Of a stretch of DNA of 64,000 nt, positions 62,291-64,000 are shown piece after piece (position 1 is the first letter of the stretch; each line of letters opens with the position of its first letter). The DNA lies in contig NZ_CP125653.1 of assembly GCF_030053135.1 (NCBI RefSeq), forward strand, positions 124,001 through 188,000, read 5' to 3'. Source of the stretch: Rhizobium sp. BT04 (lineage in GTDB: Bacteria > Pseudomonadota > Alphaproteobacteria > Rhizobiales > Rhizobiaceae). The translations under genes and the position numbers were made by a program. The notes below the pieces were generated by a model. It had not been told where the DNA came from. It did not search any database and worked only from the letters and a program-made list of their open reading frames with translations.

Positions 62291-64000
62291 CTAAGCCGAC
62301 TTTTCTTTAGGTTCTGGAATAGTCAGTTTGGCGATTGCTGCATCCAAATCCGCAGTTCCAGTTTGCTGCAGGATTGATGCCTGGTACGCATCGGTGAGAC
62401 GCGTTTTAATGCCCGCGTTTATGGCGTCACGAAGGTACGTAATACCATCACGACCTGCTTGCAGTTCTCCCTTGATAACGGCCTCAGCACTTCCAATTGC
62501 GAGCTCGGCAAGTTTTTTCGCAGAAACCTCGGCGATGTTCGCGGCAATTGATGTGTAGAGAACGCTTCCCACGCCATGGAATTGTTCGATTTCCTTCACG
62601 AGAACGGTGTTCGCATTCGGGGTTGCGGGCTGGACATAATTTCCCGTTCTACTACGGGTCTCACGTCGCCAAAGCATGTCCTTCGCCTCCGCCATTGTGA
62701 CATGATCTTGCAGCACAAGGATCACGGCCTTGACGCGCTGTCCTTCCTCGACGGGAACGAGGGTCGGGCTGCCTTTACGGGAGTTGCTTGAACGCGCGAA
62801 TTCGACCCGGAATGGTGTCAATATACCAGCCGACATTCGCCGAGCGATAACCTTTTCGAGTTCGGCACCTGGCTCGTTGATCAATGAGCCGTATGCGAGT
62901 ACTCCAATGGAGCGCTTCGGTTCTATCTCGGGAAGCTGTTTTGCGATCGCATCGACCAAAGAGTAACCTTTCCGGGTGTTCATGGTCCGTAAGGTCAAGT
63001 CCTGAAGGTGCGAACGTGACTTGATCCCCAAACACTCGGCGGCAACATCCAACAGACCCTTGTTGTCGTAGAGGGCAACGATCTTTTCGTATTCGCCCTT
63101 TACGATGTGGGTCCGGAATTCGGACAGCAGGGAGCCATAAATCTGTGCAGGGTCGATCTGAGCGGTTGCGATTTGATATTCACTCGCAAGAGCCGCGCTA
63201 TCCTTCGACTTCAGTCCGATTCGCTTGAGAGCCTGATCGATTTTTCGTTTCGTCGCGGATAATGCGTACTTCTCAGCATCGCTTGTCGCGAGTTTGAAGA
63301 CCCTTTGCTTCAGATCATTCAGGCGTTTGCTAGATTCCGCTTTGTCGAAGTGGCAAAGCGCAGCAAGTTCCTCGAATGGCTCCGGCAGCAACAGCAGGTT
63401 TTCAACCTCTGCCACTGCGAGTGCGTGGACATTTTTGGCTTTGAGGTGTTCGATCAGCCGGTCTTCACGACCATCGGCGTCAATCAACCCTGCGCAACCT
63501 AGACGGTGAAATGTCTTTTGTTTTTCCATGCTGGCGACCGCATGGATCACGCTATCGCAGCTGCCAATCGGCATTACGGTAAAGTCCTTGTAGACTGAGC
63601 GATAGATGGCAACGTCCAGACTTCCTGCATCACCCTCGGTGAAGAGCACAGGAAGCCGACTCCCCACGATGCGCGTGACAACCTCATCAGGGATTCCCGT
63701 GTCTGCGGGTATTTCCTCCAATTCCCACTGTTCACCCTGATCTCCGCTCTCGTAAGAATTGATAGCAAATTTTCGGGCCGTGGTTCGCGTCGCTGCGAAC
63801 TCAACATCGTGCGTCAGGTAAGCAAAGACACAATCATGTCGTGCAGCCTCGATTGCATCCCACATCTTCGCTAAGATCGATCGATTGATATGGAGTTCAG
63901 GCTCATCGATGAGGACAAGTGTATTCGGCCGTGCAAGCAGAGCTTGGCCGAGCATGTAGAAGATCGCACGCTCTCCATCGCTTAGCTCAGCGGCGTCGTA
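62291..64000 (-). CDS. AAA/ABC-type ATPase with DUF4435 (TOPRIM-like) and a C-terminal GGCT-like domain, partial
   Basis: Open to the window edge; 569 residues are visible and the N-terminus with Walker A is outside. Visible order: signature-like ELSDGERAIFYML, Walker B LVLIDEPELHIN and switch His in AYLTHD (the OLD/AAA_15-type ATPase end); then DUF4435, with VLFTEGDAGSLDVAIYR, GLIDADGR and VAEVENLLLL, the acidic residues of a TOPRIM-like nuclease; then, after a helical linker, IGVLAYGSLINEPG, TPFRVEFARSSNSRKGSPTL and WRRETRSR, which resemble the gamma-glutamylcyclotransferase-like fold (YGSL substrate loop). ATPase plus DUF4435 is the PARIS AriA-AriB pairing in anti-phage defence. The added third domain is unusual. 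Confidence 0.8.
   Translation of the reverse strand, partial: YDAAELSDGERAIFYMLGQALLARPNTLVLIDEPELHINRSILAKMWDAIEAARHDCVFAYLTHDVEFAATRTTARKFAINSYESGDQGEQWELEEIPADTGIPDEVVTRIVGSRLPVLFTEGDAGSLDVAIYRSVYKDFTVMPIGSCDSVIHAVASMEKQKTFHRLGCAGLIDADGREDRLIEHLKAKNVHALAVAEVENLLLLPEPFEELAALCHFDKAESSKRLNDLKQRVFKLATSDAEKYALSATKRKIDQALKRIGLKSKDSAALASEYQIATAQIDPAQIYGSLLSEFRTHIVKGEYEKIVALYDNKGLLDVAAECLGIKSRSHLQDLTLRTMNTRKGYSLVDAIAKQLPEIEPKRSIGVLAYGSLINEPGAELEKVIARRMSAGILTPFRVEFARSSNSRKGSPTLVPVEEGQRVKAVILVLQDHVTMAEAKDMLWRRETRSRTGNYVQPATPNANTVLVKEIEQFHGVGSVLYTSIAANIAEVSAKKLAELAIGSAEAVIKGELQAGRDGITYLRDAINAGIKTRLTDAYQASILQQTGTADLDAAIAKLTIPEPKEKSA

Overview
The window looks like an accessory stretch (plasmid, chromid or chromosomal island) of a Rhizobium-type alphaproteobacterium. 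The base composition is GC-rich, much of the coding capacity goes to ABC uptake systems, there are two LigD-type DNA ligases, and 40192-40232 carries a palindromic repeat of the kind scattered through Rhizobium/Agrobacterium genomes. A gamma-resorcylate gene cluster has the same gene order as graDAFCBE described from Rhizobium sp. MTP-10005. No rRNA, tRNA or CRISPR array was recognised. All functions are read from motifs and family knowledge; no database search was run.

Layout. 1-432: tail of a short-chain dehydrogenase. 889-4818: an insertion-sequence graveyard with an intact IS6-family element, an AraC-type regulator, an inverted and damaged second copy of the same IS, a stub of another IS6-type element, and an IS5-family element with a frameshifted transposase. 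4819-5699: mostly degraded DNA. 5700-13314: a NarL/DegU-type two-component pair divergent from a ribose-type sugar ABC operon ending in an SMP-30/gluconolactonase-like gene. 13329-28530: an organosulfur-type locus with four luciferase-like flavin monooxygenases, a GNAT acetyltransferase, two near-duplicate peptide-type binding proteins, two permeases, a fused double ATPase, an FAD-binding protein and a serine O-acetyltransferase. 28855-30459: a single-domain LigD-like ligase and a BrnA-like antitoxin without a toxin.

30560-37726: the gra cluster. GraF decarboxylates gamma-resorcylate to resorcinol, GraA/GraD hydroxylate this to hydroxyquinol, GraB cleaves the ring to maleylacetate and GraC reduces that to 3-oxoadipate. 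The MarR-type GraR and the MFS carrier GraK are divergent from the operon, and related palindromes lie in front of both graD/graR and graK. 37815-40951: small housekeeping and stress genes, including a RidA/TetR divergent pair with three copies of one operator. 41075-47436: a sugar ABC transporter with a DenD-like dehydrogenase and a FadR-type regulator preceded by a long perfect palindrome. 47599-50244: full-length LigD. 50550-56387: an SLC13-type carrier, a split DMT exporter pair, a pirin-like protein, a dienelactone hydrolase and small proteins. 56705-62126: a second sugar ABC operon headed by a Gfo/Idh/MocA dehydrogenase.

62291-64000: the C-terminal part of an ATPase with a TOPRIM-like DUF4435 region and a third domain resembling gamma-glutamylcyclotransferase. 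This is the best candidate for an undescribed, possibly anti-phage, system; its start lies outside the window.
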